Below, in pieces: positions 16,567 through 16,735 of a DNA stretch of 16,735 bases. The position numbers and the translations under genes were made by a program. The notes under the pieces are model-generated. The model had not been told where the DNA came from and ran no database searches. It saw nothing but the letters and a program-made list of their open reading frames with translations. Positions within the stretch are counted from its first letter, which is position 1, and each line of letters opens with the position of its first letter. The stretch is from an uncultured Ignavibacteria bacterium (GTDB taxonomy: Bacteria; Bacteroidota; Ignavibacteria; Tepidaquicellales; Tepidaquicellaceae): NCBI GenBank assembly GCA_937924675.1, contig CALEVL010000299.1, positions 1-16,735 of the forward strand, written 5' to 3'.

Positions 16567-16735
16567 TTAGTGCATTAAATTAGGTTGGAGAAAATTTGTG
16601 AAACTTAAAAAAACCTGAAAGCATTATCAACCTCATATTTGATACGCCAATTCTTGCCAAATGATGAAAGATGAATCAACTCTGTCCAAAACGTTTAGGT
16701 GTTTCGAAAATTCATTCGAAATCAAGCTGGAAAGT

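Overview
The window is about 16.7 kb of moderately AT-rich bacterial DNA, most likely from the Ignavibacteria or a neighbouring Bacteroidetes/Chlorobi-group lineage. Three things point there. Six of the eight proteins end in a T9SS type A C-terminal sorting domain with the Ignavibacteria-style core (N-Y/F-PNPFNP) and a short lysine-ended tail. The starts mostly lack Shine-Dalgarno sequences and sit behind A/T-rich leaders. Two leaders carry Bacteroidetes-like -33/-7 promoter elements. No housekeeping gene, rRNA, tRNA, transposase or CRISPR array is present, so placement below class is not possible.

Almost everything here is an exported-protein locus. Four large paralogous beta-propeller proteins of 717, 802, 722 and 722 aa lie on the minus strand (2025-4178, 4230-6638, 11972-14140, 14398-16566). 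Each has a signal peptide and ten Asp-box (BNR/YCF48-like) repeats. Three end in a T9SS sorting domain; the 802-aa copy has instead a different module ending in a dockerin-like pair of calcium-loop repeats. Between the two pairs lie a one-propeller relative on the plus strand (10639-11886), a DUF885 metallopeptidase-like protein (8719-10473) and an SMP-30/NHL-type propeller (7572-8669). At the left end is a CueO-like multicopper oxidase (168-1904) with a twin-arginine-type leader and a T9SS sorting domain.

Layout in transcription order on the minus strand: 14398-16566, terminator, promoter, 11972-14140, terminator shared with the convergent plus-strand gene 10639-11886. Next comes a short divergent region, then 8719-10473 followed 49 bp later by 7572-8669 (probable operon). 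A gene-free stretch of about 930 bp (6639-7571) follows, filled with repeats. Then 4230-6638, 51 bp, 2025-4178, a hairpin, and 168-1904.

The repeat stretch holds three copies (two full, one partial) of a GC-rich, hairpin-forming 134-bp unit and a degenerate 9-11-bp periodic repeat. A second periodic repeat of a different family lies downstream of the oxidase at the left edge. The right 169 bp, upstream of 14398-16566, show nothing I can name.

Taken together this looks like a cell-surface or secreted protein island in which one double-propeller scaffold was duplicated at least twice and given different C-terminal addresses. The ligand or substrate of the propellers cannot be read from the sequence.
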